Origin: Pseudophaeobacter sp. EL27
GTDB taxonomy: Bacteria; Pseudomonadota; Alphaproteobacteria; Rhodobacterales; Rhodobacteraceae
Direction of reading: 5' to 3'
Assembly (NCBI RefSeq): GCF_900313025.1
Contig: NZ_OMPQ01000015.1
Location: forward strand, 319,775 to 383,774
Length of the DNA: 64,000 nt
The first letter of the stretch is position 1; each line of letters begins with the position of its first letter. Both the position numbers and the translations under genes were made by a program. This document shows, in pieces, positions 35,825 through 44,844 of the stretch. The notes beneath the pieces are model-generated. The model searched no databases. It was not told where the DNA came from and worked only from the letters and a program-made list of their open reading frames with translations.

Positions 35825-37126
35825 ATGCGTTATATGATGTCGTACGACTTGATGGAAACCGCCCGGAACATGAACCAATGGCTGGGCGCCAGTGCCTTGT
35901 CGATGGCCTCCTATCCCGCGTTTTCTGCCATCCCCAACCCGGCGCTCAGCTGGATGGCTGCCTGGGGCGAAGTCACCGAACGTAGCTTTCACCGCATGAC
36001 CGTCAAACCCGATTGGGGCATCCGCAGTTTCACCTGCGAAGACGGCAAGGATCATCTGGTCGAAGTGACCCCGGTTGTTGAACGCGATTTTGGCGATCTG
36101 ATCCATTTTCGTGTGACCGGCCGTGAGGAACAGCCCCGCAAGGTTCTGATCGTGGCGCCGATGTCTGGCCACTATGCAACCCTGCTGCGCTCGACCGTCA
36201 AAAGCCTGCTGGTCAACTGCGAAGTCTATATCACCGACTGGCACAATGCCCGCGATATTCCCGTGTCCGCCGGCAAGTTCGACATCGAAGATTACACGCT
36301 CTACCTCGTTGATTTTATGCGCGAATTAGGCCCTGACACCCATGTGGTTGCTGTCTGCCAGCCCGCACCGCTGACGCTTGCCGCCACCGCTTATCTGGCC
36401 GAGCAAGACCCGGCCGCGCAGCCCTCCTCGCTGACCTTGATTGGCGGCCCGGTGGATCCGGATGCCGCCCCGACCGAAGTCACCGATTTTGGCAGCCGCG
36501 TCACCATGGGGCAATTGCAGGAAACCATGATCCAACAGGTAGGTTTCAAATACAAAGGTGTCGGGCGCAAAGTCTATCCCGGCCTGTTGCAGCTGTCCTC
36601 CTTCATGTCGATGAACATGGATCGCCACTCCAAGGCCTTTACGGACCAGATCCAGCGCGCCAGCCGCGGCGAGAGTTCGGATCACGATGCCCACAACCGG
36701 TTCTACGACGAGTATCTGGCGGTTATGGATATGACAGCCGAGTTCTATCTCTCGACTGTTGAGCGCGTTTTCAAATCCCGAGAGATCGCCCGCAACGAAT
36801 TCATCGTCGATGGTCACAAGGTCGATATCGGCGCGATCACCGATGTGGCGGTAAAATCCGTTGAAGGTGCCAATGACGACATCTCCGCCCCCGGTCAGTG
36901 TATCGCGGCACTGGATCTGTGCACCGGTCTGCCCGACAGCAAAAAGGCAAGCCACGTCGAGCCTGGCGCTGGCCATTACGGTATCTTTGCCGGCCGCAGC
37001 TGGCGCGACAATATTCGCCCCCTGGTGATCGACTTTATGGATGAAAACAGCCGCAAACCCAAATCGGCAAAACCCAAGGCGACCAAAGGCAAGGCAAAGC
37101 CCAAAGCCGCCGCTGCAAAAGCCTGA
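35825..37126 (+). CDS. phaZ: Intracellular polyhydroxyalkanoate depolymerase
   Basis: This is a native-granule (type I intracellular) PHB depolymerase of 433 residues. Mature family features include the catalytic Cys178 in AVCQPAP, the granule-binding N-terminal MRYMMSYDLMETARN, and the conserved APMSGHYATLLRSTV and GAGHYGIFAGRSW (His) blocks. The C-terminus is a Lys/Pro/Ala-rich tail (KSAKPKATKGKAKPKAAA), likely disordered and perhaps DNA- or granule-associated. It is divergent from phaC over 141 bases and shares a PhaR box with it. The next gene begins five bases after its stop. Confidence 0.93.
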   Translation: MRYMMSYDLMETARNMNQWLGASALSMASYPAFSAIPNPALSWMAAWGEVTERSFHRMTVKPDWGIRSFTCEDGKDHLVEVTPVVERDFGDLIHFRVTGREEQPRKVLIVAPMSGHYATLLRSTVKSLLVNCEVYITDWHNARDIPVSAGKFDIEDYTLYLVDFMRELGPDTHVVAVCQPAPLTLAATAYLAEQDPAAQPSSLTLIGGPVDPDAAPTEVTDFGSRVTMGQLQETMIQQVGFKYKGVGRKVYPGLLQLSSFMSMNMDRHSKAFTDQIQRASRGESSDHDAHNRFYDEYLAVMDMTAEFYLSTVERVFKSREIARNEFIVDGHKVDIGAITDVAVKSVEGANDDISAPGQCIAALDLCTGLPDSKKASHVEPGAGHYGIFAGRSWRDNIRPLVIDFMDENSRKPKSAKPKATKGKAKPKAAAAKA

Positions 37127-37130
37127 TGTC

Positions 37131-37703
37131 ATGAGCGACGGAAAACACAGCTTTTCCTGCTCCTGTGGCAGCTTCGCCGGGCACATCTCCGCTGAGGGGC
37201 AGAAATCCGGTCTCCGGCTTTTGTGCCACTGCCCGGATTGTCGCGCGGCGGAGCTCTATCATCACCAACCAGATCCGGTTGAGGGGGTGGATCTGTTTCA
37301 GCTTGCCCCGCACGCCATCTCAATCACCCAGGGTGCTGAGCACCTGCGTCTGATGCGCCTTGGCCCCAAGGGATTGTTTCGTTGGTATGCGGGGTGCTGT
37401 GGTACGCCCTTTGCCAATACCCTGTCAAAACCGCAGCTTTCCTTTGCCGGGCTGCGTTCAGATATCTTTGACAACAAAGACGCACTGGGCAAGGTCAAGG
37501 CTCAGGCCAATATCACCCGTCCCGGCAAGCCGCCCCAGAACAAGGGCATGGCGCGCATGGTCTATGGGATCTTTTCGCGTATGATTACTGCACGCCTGTC
37601 CGGCCTTTGGCGTGAGACACCGTTTTTTGATGCTGAAACGGGAAAACCCATGGCGGAACCCGAGGTGCTCTCAAAAGAGGCCCGCGCCAAGCTCTACCCC
37701 TGA
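37131..37703 (+). CDS. Cysteine-rich DUF6151-like protein
   Basis: This 190-residue protein has paired zinc-type motifs near its N-terminus, CSCGSF (about 8-13) and CHCPDC (about 31-36), and YAGCCGTP further on, resembling GFA-like Mss4 folds. I recall such proteins grouped as DUF6151, with no known function. The start at ATG 37131 follows the phaZ stop by four bases, so it is probably translated from the same message. Whether it takes part in PHB metabolism is unknown. Confidence 0.65.
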   Translation: MSDGKHSFSCSCGSFAGHISAEGQKSGLRLLCHCPDCRAAELYHHQPDPVEGVDLFQLAPHAISITQGAEHLRLMRLGPKGLFRWYAGCCGTPFANTLSKPQLSFAGLRSDIFDNKDALGKVKAQANITRPGKPPQNKGMARMVYGIFSRMITARLSGLWRETPFFDAETGKPMAEPEVLSKEARAKLYP

Positions 37704-37734
37704 TCCCCACCCTGTAGAACCATAGAAGCCAGGC

Positions 37735-38472
37735 TCAAACAGTTTCAGCATTGGTTGGCGCGGCCAGCCAGTGCAACAGCGCGTGGTTCACCACTTCGGG
37801 CTGCTCCAACCCTGGCAAATGCCCAGCGCCTGCAATGACTTCCAGCCCTGCATGGGGGATCAATCCAGCCATGAATTCATGCCGTTTTACCGGTGTCAGC
37901 CGGTCATACTCCCCACAGAGAATAAGCGTTGGCACCTGACAGCGCCGGGCCGTCGCCTGTTGGTCAAGCCGCCGTTGCAAAGCCCGGCTTTGATCAACAA
38001 ACAGCTCGGCCCCCAGATCCAACCCCATCTCGCGGACCAGATTAAGGATATCCAGGCGGCGCGGCCCCGGCGCCAGAACCTCTGGCGGCAGGGATAACTG
38101 CAGGGCCTTTTCCAACCCACCCGTGCGGGCACTGATGATCAGCGGTTCTCGCATGGCGGCTTGGTCTGGAGTCTCGGACAATGGCGTTGTCGCCATCAGG
38201 CACAGCCGGGTGATCCGCTCCGGAGCACGGCGCAGTATCTCCAACGCCACGATACCGCCCATCGACAGGCCAACCAGCGCAAACCTCTCAGGCAGCATCG
38301 ACAGAATATGGGTGGCGATATCTTCCACCCGCGCCCCACCATGCAAAGGTGCAACCATCACCGGGGCCTTTGCGGACAGGGCTTGAATTTGGGGGGTAAA
38401 GACCCGCGCATCGCACATCATTCCCGGCAAAAACACCACCGGCTCGCGCCCCCAATTGCCTGTTTGCTCCAT
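37735..38472 (-). CDS. Alpha/beta hydrolase
   Basis: This predicted cytoplasmic hydrolase has 245 residues. The nucleophile elbow is GLSMGG (Ser near residue 70), the oxyanion region is VFLPGMMCDARV, and GAGHLPGLEQPE carries the catalytic His. VKRHEFMAG and LCGEYDRLTP provide the acid region. The strand order and length fit the 3-oxoadipate enol-lactonase/MhpC-like group. No aromatic-degradation genes are near, so the substrate is unknown. It is convergent with the DUF6151-like gene over about 30 bases. Confidence 0.83.
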   Translation of the reverse strand: MEQTGNWGREPVVFLPGMMCDARVFTPQIQALSAKAPVMVAPLHGGARVEDIATHILSMLPERFALVGLSMGGIVALEILRRAPERITRLCLMATTPLSETPDQAAMREPLIISARTGGLEKALQLSLPPEVLAPGPRRLDILNLVREMGLDLGAELFVDQSRALQRRLDQQATARRCQVPTLILCGEYDRLTPVKRHEFMAGLIPHAGLEVIAGAGHLPGLEQPEVVNHALLHWLAAPTNAETV

Positions 38473-38672
38473 GCCCTACCACCTCCATCTCGTTGATCTT
38501 CAAAACCATCAGTCGGGATAGGTCTTGAAGGTTTCAAACCCGCGTGTCTCTTATTCCCCAACTCTTGCGGTGACTTGCCGCTGGGAGCAAGGGAGATTTC
38601 GCCCTGCTTCGCGATGAAACATGGATCTCACGAAAAATCCGCCTCAAGGCTTGCTCACATCACCGGATGAGA

Positions 38673-39104
38673 TCAGTATCCGTTCCAGCGAAAGGCGCCA
38701 TCCCCGGCCAGCGAAGAAAAGGGATTATGTGCCACTTCCCAGATATGGCCATCAGGGGCTCTGAAATAGCCAATATACCCTCCCCAGAACACCTCGCCCG
38801 CCGGACGCAAGATTTCCGCCCCAGCCTTGAGTGCAAGTGCCAACAGATCATCCACCTCCTCGCGGCTGCGGGTATTGTGGCTGAGAGTCATCGCCCCGGT
38901 GCCAAGCGCCTCAAGCGGCAGGCCAATATCCTCTGCCAGCTTCTCCAGAGGGTAAAGCCCCAGCGTCTGCGAGATCAGGTCAAACGCAACCACCCCGTCG
39001 GGACTCTCAGCGGTTTGCCAGCCAAGCGCCGCATAAAAGGCCGCAGCCTGATCTACATCAGGCACCCCAAGGGTGATCAAACTTACCCGTTGTTCCATAG
39101 TCAT
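38673..39104 (-). CDS. VOC (glyoxalase/bleomycin resistance) family protein
   Basis: This 143-residue protein has two betaalphabetabetabeta modules: RVSLITLGVPDVDQAAAFYAALGW at the N-terminus and GYIGYFRAPDGHIWEVAHNP at the C-terminus, which is the typical metal-ligand end. The start at ATG 39104 has AAGGAG five bases upstream; the upstream in-frame extension is not family-like. It lies 43 bases after the alpha/beta hydrolase gene on the same strand, so co-transcription is probable. Substrates of this group range widely. Confidence 0.82.
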   Translation of the reverse strand: MTMEQRVSLITLGVPDVDQAAAFYAALGWQTAESPDGVVAFDLISQTLGLYPLEKLAEDIGLPLEALGTGAMTLSHNTRSREEVDDLLALALKAGAEILRPAGEVFWGGYIGYFRAPDGHIWEVAHNPFSSLAGDGAFRWNGY

Positions 39105-39147
39105 GACGTCTCCTTCCAGCGAGATATCCCGCGACTCTCTGAACCCG

Positions 39148-39888
39148 TTAAAGCAGCTCGGATATCGAGATTTCAATCAGGCGCAGACAGGCTTCATCCG
39201 AAAACCGATGATCCGCATCCTTTACCAGGTTCAGCCGCATGTCCGTGCAGCGCGCGTGTTGCAACAGCCGCAAGGCGGTCTCGGTAGAAACGGCCGTATC
39301 TGCCGTGCCCTGCAAGCACCTGACAGGAAAAGGCAAATCAAGCGCGTCGCGCAGCACCAAGCGGTTGCGCCCATCCTCGATCATGCGCTTGCTGATGCGA
39401 TAGGGCTCCATGTAATCGCTTGGCAGTTCAACATAGCCCTGCGTCTCCAGCTCTGCCTTCTGCGCGGCGCTAAAGCTGGCCCAATAGCCGTCTTCAGTGA
39501 AATCCGGGGCGGCAGCGATGGTCACCATGCCCTGAATACGCTCCGGCATGGCCTTGGCCAGCAACAGGGCCTGCCAGCCCCCCATGGAGGAGCCCACAAC
39601 CAGCAAGGGCCCCGTGGTCAGAGCGGTAACAGTGGCAAGGGTATCTTCATGCCAATCGCCAATGCAGCCCTCCTCAAACTGGCCCGAGCTCTCCCCATGG
39701 CCAGAGTAATCAAAACGCAAAAACCCCAAGCCCCTGGCCTTGGCCCAGGCCTGCAGATGGATCGCCTTGGTCCCCTCCATGTCGGATTTGAGCCCGCCCA
39801 GGAACACCAAGGTCGGCCCCTTGCCACTGTGGAAATGATAGGCGATAGAGCGCCCCTGCGCGGTCTTCAGAAAACGTGTTGCTGCCAT
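39148..39888 (-). CDS. Alpha/beta hydrolase (BAAT/esterase-like)
   Basis: This 246-residue hydrolase has VFLGGLKSDMEG (oxyanion turn), GSSMGGW with nucleophile Ser, and a C-terminal DADHRFSD supplying the His. LQGTADTAVSTETAL contains the acid position. The pattern resembles small acyl-carrier/peptide hydrolases related to human ABHD10, which show up often in alphaproteobacteria. Its downstream partner is the VOC gene. The role is not determined. Confidence 0.8.
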   Translation of the reverse strand: MAATRFLKTAQGRSIAYHFHSGKGPTLVFLGGLKSDMEGTKAIHLQAWAKARGLGFLRFDYSGHGESSGQFEEGCIGDWHEDTLATVTALTTGPLLVVGSSMGGWQALLLAKAMPERIQGMVTIAAAPDFTEDGYWASFSAAQKAELETQGYVELPSDYMEPYRISKRMIEDGRNRLVLRDALDLPFPVRCLQGTADTAVSTETALRLLQHARCTDMRLNLVKDADHRFSDEACLRLIEISISELL

Positions 39889-40093
39889 GTCTTAGCCTCC
39901 CTCTTTGGTTCCAGATGTGTCACGCCTAGCGCCGGGCTGCAATTCGCAAAACCGCCCGGTCCGTACCCTGCCCCGTTTCAAGAGCTCCCCAGGTTAGACC
40001 CCAAGTTGCTCTCAAGCCTGTTCTCAGGCTTGCTCCCATTCCCCACAGCTCTTAGGTTGCGCCAAATTGCCAGCGACACCCCAGGGATCCTAT

Positions 40094-41101
40094 ATGACAC
40101 AGATACTCCATCGCAGTGGCCTTGCTGCGCTCTGCTTGGCGATTGCCCTCTCCGGCGTCTGGGCGTCACTGGCCCTCTGGTATCGCCTGCCCTTTAGCCT
40201 CTTCACCCGTATGAGCTTTGCCACCGGCTTTGCCATCCTGACACTGGCAGTGATCCTGGGGCTCTTTCGCCCCCGGCGCCTGCGTGCCCTTGCCACCTAT
40301 TTGCTTGCACTGGCAACTCTGATCACCTGGTGGACCAGTCTCACCCCGCCTGCGACCCGTGATTGGGCCCCAGACGTGGAACACCAGGTCACCGGACAGC
40401 TTGAGGGCTCACTGCTGACACTGGAGCATGTCCGCAATTTCACCTGGCGCAGCCCGGTGGATTTTGACCCCAACTGGGAGACCCGCAGCTATGATCTAGA
40501 CCAATTGGAAAGCCTTGATCTTTTCATGTCCTATTGGTCCAGCAAAACCATTGCCCATATGATCATCAGCTTCGGTTTTGCCGATGGAGAACAACTCGCC
40601 TGGTCAGTGGAAGTGCGCCGCCAGCGCGACGGCAGCTTCTCTCCCATCGCTGATATGTTCAAAGCCAACACCCTATCCCTGATCGCCGCAGATGAACGCG
40701 ATGTGGTGGGCACCCGCACCAATGCCCGCGGCGAAGACGTCCAGCTCTACCGCACGAACACCAGCCCAGACAAAGCCCGCGCCCTGTTGCTGCACTATGT
40801 GGCAGCGGCCAATCAGCTGGCCGCGCAGCCCCGGTGGTACAATTCGCTCTTTACCAATTGCACCACCGTGGTCCTGCAAATGATCCGCACCATCACCGGA
40901 GACATCCCTCTGGATTGGCGGGTCCTGGCCAATGGCTACCTGGCAGGCTACGCCTATGACGCTGGCGTTCTCGACAGCCGCCTGCCGCTCACGGAGCTGA
41001 CTCAAATGGGCCGCATTACGGCCCGCGCCCAGGCCCAAGGTATCAGCCCCGAGTACTCCCGCATGATCCGCCAAGGTGTTCCCTCCCCCCTGGCAAAGTA
41101 A
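40094..41101 (+). CDS. DUF4105 domain-containing membrane protein
   Basis: This is a 335-residue protein whose first 90 residues hold three hydrophobic helices (GLAALCLAIALSGVWASLALW; FATGFAILTLAVILGLF; ATYLLALATLITWW). A soluble DUF4105-like domain follows, including SYWSSKTIAHMIISFGF and NSLFTNCTTVVL, where a conserved Asn-Cys pair suggests a papain-like hydrolase site. The domain's activity is not established. The start was set at ATG 40094 rather than 40067, because the protein then begins with the basic turn before helix one. Confidence 0.72.
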   Translation: MTQILHRSGLAALCLAIALSGVWASLALWYRLPFSLFTRMSFATGFAILTLAVILGLFRPRRLRALATYLLALATLITWWTSLTPPATRDWAPDVEHQVTGQLEGSLLTLEHVRNFTWRSPVDFDPNWETRSYDLDQLESLDLFMSYWSSKTIAHMIISFGFADGEQLAWSVEVRRQRDGSFSPIADMFKANTLSLIAADERDVVGTRTNARGEDVQLYRTNTSPDKARALLLHYVAAANQLAAQPRWYNSLFTNCTTVVLQMIRTITGDIPLDWRVLANGYLAGYAYDAGVLDSRLPLTELTQMGRITARAQAQGISPEYSRMIRQGVPSPLAK

Positions 41102-41146
41102 AGCCAAGCCGCTGGTTTTCATTTGGCCAGAAATATCCCGGGGAGC

Positions 41147-41166
41147 GCGAGGGGCTGGCCCCTCGC
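41147..41166. repeat. GC-rich hairpin element before thrS
   Basis: GCGAGGGG (41147-41154) pairs with CCCCTCGC (41159-41166) with a CTGG loop, preceded by CAGAAATATCCCGGGG. This context recalls a dispersed Rhodobacteraceae intergenic repeat, from memory only. It may also terminate the DUF4105 transcript. Confidence 0.4.
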
Positions 41167-41170
41167 CCCC

Positions 41171-41198
41171 TTGACACGACCAGATACAGCTGCCAAAT
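41171..41198 (+). promoter_or_regulatory. Candidate thrS promoter
   Basis: A perfect -35 hexamer TTGACA (41171-41176) is followed after 16 bases by CCAAAT, a weak -10. It lies about 70 bases before the thrS start. The -35 is persuasive and the -10 is not. Confidence 0.4.
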
Positions 41199-41265
41199 CC
41201 TCCCCATCACATAACCCGCAACCGGGCGTTCAGTGGGCGCCAAACCGACGAGGAGCAGCCAGGAT

Positions 41266-43212
41266 ATGGCCCAAATCTCTCTCACATTCCCCGATGGCAA
41301 TGCACGCAGCTATGAGGCTGGCATCACCGCCGCCGAAATCGCCGCCGACATTTCAACCTCGCTGGCAAAAAAGGCCATCTCCGCCACCCTGGATGGTCAG
41401 CACTGGGATCTGCAATGGCCGATTGATGCCGATGCCGCCATCGCCCTGCACACCCTCAAGGATGAAGCGCAGGCCAATGAGCTGATCCGTCACGATCTTG
41501 CCCATGTCATGGCCCGCGCCGTGCAGGAGCTCTGGCCCGACACCAAGGTCACCATCGGCCCGGTGATTGAAAACGGCTGGTACTACGACTTTGACCGCGC
41601 CGAGCCCTTCACCCCGGAAGACCTGGGCGTGATTGAGAAAAAGATGAAAGAAATCATCAACAAGCGCGAACCTGTTCGGACTGAGGTCTGGGACCGTCAG
41701 CGCGCCGTTGACTTCTACACTGCCAATGATGAGCCCTATAAGGTCGAACTGATCGAGGCCATTCCCGGCGATGAACCGCTGCGCATGTACTGGCATGGCG
41801 ACTGGCAGGATCTCTGCCGTGGCCCCCACCTGCAGCACACTGGCCAATTGCCCGGTGACGCCTTCAAACTGATGAGCATTGCGGGCGCCTACTGGCGCGG
41901 TGACAGTGACCGCGCCATGCTGCAGCGCATTTACGGCGTTGCCTTCACCGGCAAGGAAAAGCTCAAGGCCCACCTGCATATGCTGGAAGAGGCCGCCAAA
42001 CGCGACCACCGCAAGCTGGGCCGTGAAATGGATCTGTTCCATATGCAGGAAGAGGCCCCCGGCCAGATCTTCTGGCACCCCAATGGCTGGAAGATCTACA
42101 CCCAGCTGCAGGACTACATGCGCCGCCAGCAGGAAAAAGGCGGCTATGTCGAGGTGAACACCCCGCAGGTGGTGGATCGCAAGCTCTGGGAGGCCTCAGG
42201 TCACTGGGAAAAATACCAGGAAAACATGTTCATCGTTGAAGTCGACGAAGAGCACGCCCGTGAAAAAGCAGTCAACGCGCTGAAACCGATGAACTGCCCC
42301 TGCCATGTGCAGATCTTCAACCAGGGCCTCAAGAGCTACCGCGATCTACCGCTGCGGATGGCCGAGTTCGGCTCCTGCAACCGCTATGAGCCCTCGGGCG
42401 CGCTGCACGGCATCATGCGGGTGCGTGGCTTTACCCAGGACGATGGTCACATTTTCTGCTCGGAAGATCAGATCGAGTCGGAAACCGCCGAGTTCATCCG
42501 CTTTCTGTCCACCATCTACAAGGATCTGGGCTTTGAGAATTTCTCGGTGAAGTTCTCCGATCGTCCAGAAAAGCGTTCCGGCTCGGATGAAGTCTGGGAC
42601 AAGGCCGAGGCTGCTCTCTTGTCGGCCACCCGTGCCGCCGGGATCGAGCCAGAGCTGAACCCAGGCGAAGGCGCCTTTTACGGGCCCAAGCTGGAGTTTG
42701 TTCTGACCGATGCCATTGGCCGGGATTGGCAGTGCGGCACCCATCAGGTTGACTTTGTTCTGCCTGAACGCCTGGATGCCACTTATATTGGTGCCGATGG
42801 CGCCAAGCACCGTCCGGTCATGCTGCACCGGGCAACTTTGGGATCCTTTGAACGCTTCATCGGTATTCTGATCGAAGAACACGCCGGCAAGCTGCCTTTC
42901 TGGTTGGCACCGCGCCAAGTGGTTGTCGCCTCCATCACTTCGGATTCGGATGACTATGTGCATGAGGTCGTGGCCGAACTGCTGAAACAGGGCGTGCGCG
43001 CTGAGGCCGATATCCGCAACGAGAAGATCAACTACAAGGTCCGCGAACATTCCCTGGGCAAAGTGCCGGTGATCCTGGCCATTGGCCATCGCGAAGTGGA
43101 GGAGCGTACCGTCTCGATCCGCCGCCTGGGTGAGAAGCAGACGCGTGTTGATAGTCTCGAAAATGTTACAAAGGCTCTTGGGGCCGAAGCAACGGCGCCA
43201 GACCTTTTGTAA
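41266..43212 (+). CDS. thrS: Threonyl-tRNA synthetase
   Basis: This class II synthetase charges tRNA-Thr and edits mischarged serine. The domains are an N-terminal TGS domain (1-62) and an editing domain with RHDLAHVMA and WYYDF. The catalytic core has [41 protein letters not shown] and [13 protein letters not shown], with the zinc ligands Cys/His intact. An anticodon-binding domain forms the C-terminus. The length (648) is typical. The start at ATG 41266 follows AGGAG (41251). No T-box leader is visible. A strong terminator follows. Confidence 0.97.
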   Translation: MAQISLTFPDGNARSYEAGITAAEIAADISTSLAKKAISATLDGQHWDLQWPIDADAAIALHTLKDEAQANELIRHDLAHVMARAVQELWPDTKVTIGPVIENGWYYDFDRAEPFTPEDLGVIEKKMKEIINKREPVRTEVWDRQRAVDFYTANDEPYKVELIEAIPGDEPLRMYWHGDWQDLCRGPHLQHTGQLPGDAFKLMSIAGAYWRGDSDRAMLQRIYGVAFTGKEKLKAHLHMLEEAAKRDHRKLGREMDLFHMQEEAPGQIFWHPNGWKIYTQLQDYMRRQQEKGGYVEVNTPQVVDRKLWEASGHWEKYQENMFIVEVDEEHAREKAVNALKPMNCPCHVQIFNQGLKSYRDLPLRMAEFGSCNRYEPSGALHGIMRVRGFTQDDGHIFCSEDQIESETAEFIRFLSTIYKDLGFENFSVKFSDRPEKRSGSDEVWDKAEAALLSATRAAGIEPELNPGEGAFYGPKLEFVLTDAIGRDWQCGTHQVDFVLPERLDATYIGADGAKHRPVMLHRATLGSFERFIGILIEEHAGKLPFWLAPRQVVVASITSDSDDYVHEVVAELLKQGVRAEADIRNEKINYKVREHSLGKVPVILAIGHREVEERTVSIRRLGEKQTRVDSLENVTKALGAEATAPDLL

Positions 43213-43237
43213 CATTTCCTCTAAAACCTTAACTTAG

Positions 43238-43265
43238 CGGCCCCCATTTGGGGGCCGTTTTGTTT
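43238..43265 (+). terminator. Rho-independent terminator of thrS
   Basis: CGGCCCCC (43238-43245) and GGGGGCCG (43250-43257) pair perfectly around ATTT, followed by TTTTGTTT. Confidence 0.93.
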
Positions 43266-43376
43266 CAATGCTTCAGAATTTCTTTTATTTTCAATCCACT
43301 AGGTAGAACCCTACTGTCACGGATGCTGACGCGCCCGTGAGACACGCTCTCGTGACTTAAACTCTTGTACTCCTCG

Positions 43377-43417
43377 GGTTAGGTTTTTCATGTCAACAAG
43401 ACAGCGCAAGCCTAACC
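43377..43417 (+). promoter_or_regulatory. Nested inverted repeat in the bufferin operon leader
   Basis: GGTTAGG (43377-43383) pairs with CCTAACC (43411-43417), enclosing TGTC-N5-GACA (43391-43403). It ends three bases before the AAGGA ribosome-binding site of the bufferin gene. It could be an operator or an mRNA structure controlling translation. No regulator gene is adjacent. Confidence 0.4.
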
Positions 43418-43433
43418 AAAAGGAATTCATGAG

Positions 43434-43739
43434 ATGTCGAAAACTTCCAAATCTCTCGCCGTTGCAAGTGCCGTTGCCGCAGCTCTGACCGCAGCCGCCA
43501 CCATGCCTGCCGCCGCTGGCACCAAAGAGAAATGCTATGGTGTCTCCCTTGCCGGTCAAAACGACTGTGCCGCTGGCCCCGGCACCACCTGCGCTGGCAC
43601 ATCCACAGTTGATTATCAGGGCAATGCCTGGACTTTGGTCGATGCGGGCACCTGCGCCGATATCGAACTGCCGGACCTCGCCGATGGCAGCAAGCGCACT
43701 GGTTCGCTGGACGCACAGGAACGCGATCTGCCTGCATAA
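43434..43739 (+). CDS. bufA: Bufferin precursor (BufA1/DUF2282), copper-binding RiPP
   Basis: This 101-residue precursor has a Sec signal peptide (about residues 1-28, ending MPAAA). Its mature part holds four cysteines: Cys34 in EKCYGV, Cys45 in QNDCAAG, Cys53 and Cys74. The [14 protein letters not shown] segment is the DUF2282 hallmark. In bufferins, MNIO enzymes convert cysteine residues to thiooxazoles, and the exported product binds copper and protects against it. It is the first gene of a four-gene operon with the DUF692 enzyme, DUF2063 partner and DoxX protein. The 214-base structured gap after it may raise precursor level above that of the enzymes. Confidence 0.9.
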   Translation: MSKTSKSLAVASAVAAALTAAATMPAAAGTKEKCYGVSLAGQNDCAAGPGTTCAGTSTVDYQGNAWTLVDAGTCADIELPDLADGSKRTGSLDAQERDLPA

Positions 43740-43763
43740 GCTAGCGCAGTGAAACAGATCCAG

Positions 43764-43787
43764 GAGGGCGGTCCCCATGCTGCCCTC
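43764..43787 (+). terminator. Intercistronic hairpin after bufA (possible attenuator)
   Basis: GAGGGC (43764-43769) pairs with GCCCTC (43782-43787), followed by TTG. It is a modest stem, likely to cause partial termination or protect the bufA 3' end. Confidence 0.4.
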
Positions 43788-43830
43788 TTGAATTGAACAC
43801 CCAGACCAGCAAGAATGCCCTTTCAGAACC

Positions 43831-43886
43831 TTCAGCCAATCAGTTCATCTGCTTCCCCCCCCCGTGGCGCTCTTTTATTGGCTGAA
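43831..43886 (+). repeat. Long-looped inverted repeat between bufA and bufB
   Basis: TTCAGCCAAT (43831-43840) is perfectly complementary to ATTGGCTGAA (43877-43886) with a 36-base spacer containing a run of nine C. It lies in a gene-free 214-base stretch inside an operon. It could be an mRNA structure or an operator. Confidence 0.45.
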
Positions 43887-43953
43887 TGATCCCGCTGCCG
43901 TCTCTTCCCGACTTGATCCGACCTGATCGGGTCCATCTGATACGAGATCTGCC

Positions 43954-44844
43954 ATGCTTCAGTCCTTTCCCAACAGATCTCTGCCGAATGCGCCTGGTGT
44001 CGGCTATAAGCCACAGCATTTTGCCGAGATCATGGAGCAGGCTGAGCCGGTGCAATGGCTGGAGATCCACGCGGAAAACTACATGGGAGCTGGTGGACGC
44101 CCCCTTGCCCAGCTGCGCCATCTGGCTGAAAAATTTGCCATCTCGGTGCATGGTGTTGGCCTATCGATTGGCGGCGAAGCTCCGCTTGACCCAGAACATC
44201 TGTCCCGGTTGAAACACCTTGTGAGCTGGCTCAACCCCGCCAGCTTTTCCGAACATCTTGCCTGGTCGACCCATGACGGCCAGTTCTACAACGACCTGCT
44301 GCCCCTGCCCTATACGGATGAGACGCTCACCCGTGTCTGCACGCATATCGATCAGCTGCAAGAGGTGATTGACCGCCCCATGCTGCTGGAAAACCCCTCC
44401 AGCTACCTCGCCTTTGCTGAAAGCACCTGGTCGGAACCGGATTTTCTGGCAGAGATCAGCCGTCGCACGGACTGTGGATTGCTGCTCGACGTCAACAATG
44501 TCTTTGTCTCTGCCACCAACTTGGCCTTCTCTCCGCAGGGCTATATCGATGCCTTTGCGCTGGACAGGGTTGGCGAGATCCACCTGGGCGGTCATGACGA
44601 AGACACCGATGATCAGGGGCGCCCTCTATTGATCGACAGCCATGGCCGCGAAGTGGTGGATCCCGTCTGGGCCCTGCTGGACTACACTTTGGAACGCGCA
44701 GGCCCCAAGCCGGTGCTGATTGAATGGGACAATGATGTCCCTGATTGGTCGACCCTGGCCGCCGAAGCCGAACGCGCCGCTTTTGCCTTGGCCAATCTTC
44801 CTGCCCAGGCGCCACTCGCAGCTGCGCAACAAGTCCCGGCATGA
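43954..44844 (+). CDS. bufB: Multinuclear non-heme iron oxidase (MNIO/DUF692), bufferin maturase
   Basis: This TIM-barrel iron enzyme of 296 residues modifies the cysteines of the bufferin precursor. Metal-ligand blocks in family order are [61 protein letters not shown] and [12 protein letters not shown], with the His, Asp, Glu and Asn ligands all intact. The start at ATG 43954 begins [20 protein letters not shown], as in family members. Its last bases overlap the start of the partner gene (ATGA). The product should act in the cytoplasm before export of the precursor. Confidence 0.93.
   Translation: MLQSFPNRSLPNAPGVGYKPQHFAEIMEQAEPVQWLEIHAENYMGAGGRPLAQLRHLAEKFAISVHGVGLSIGGEAPLDPEHLSRLKHLVSWLNPASFSEHLAWSTHDGQFYNDLLPLPYTDETLTRVCTHIDQLQEVIDRPMLLENPSSYLAFAESTWSEPDFLAEISRRTDCGLLLDVNNVFVSATNLAFSPQGYIDAFALDRVGEIHLGGHDEDTDDQGRPLLIDSHGREVVDPVWALLDYTLERAGPKPVLIEWDNDVPDWSTLAAEAERAAFALANLPAQAPLAAAQQVPA

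Noticed and set aside
35684-36244. 187-codon N-terminal extension of phaC
   Set aside because: The extension runs antisense through phaZ and across the promoter; PhaC proteins begin near the ATG at 35683.
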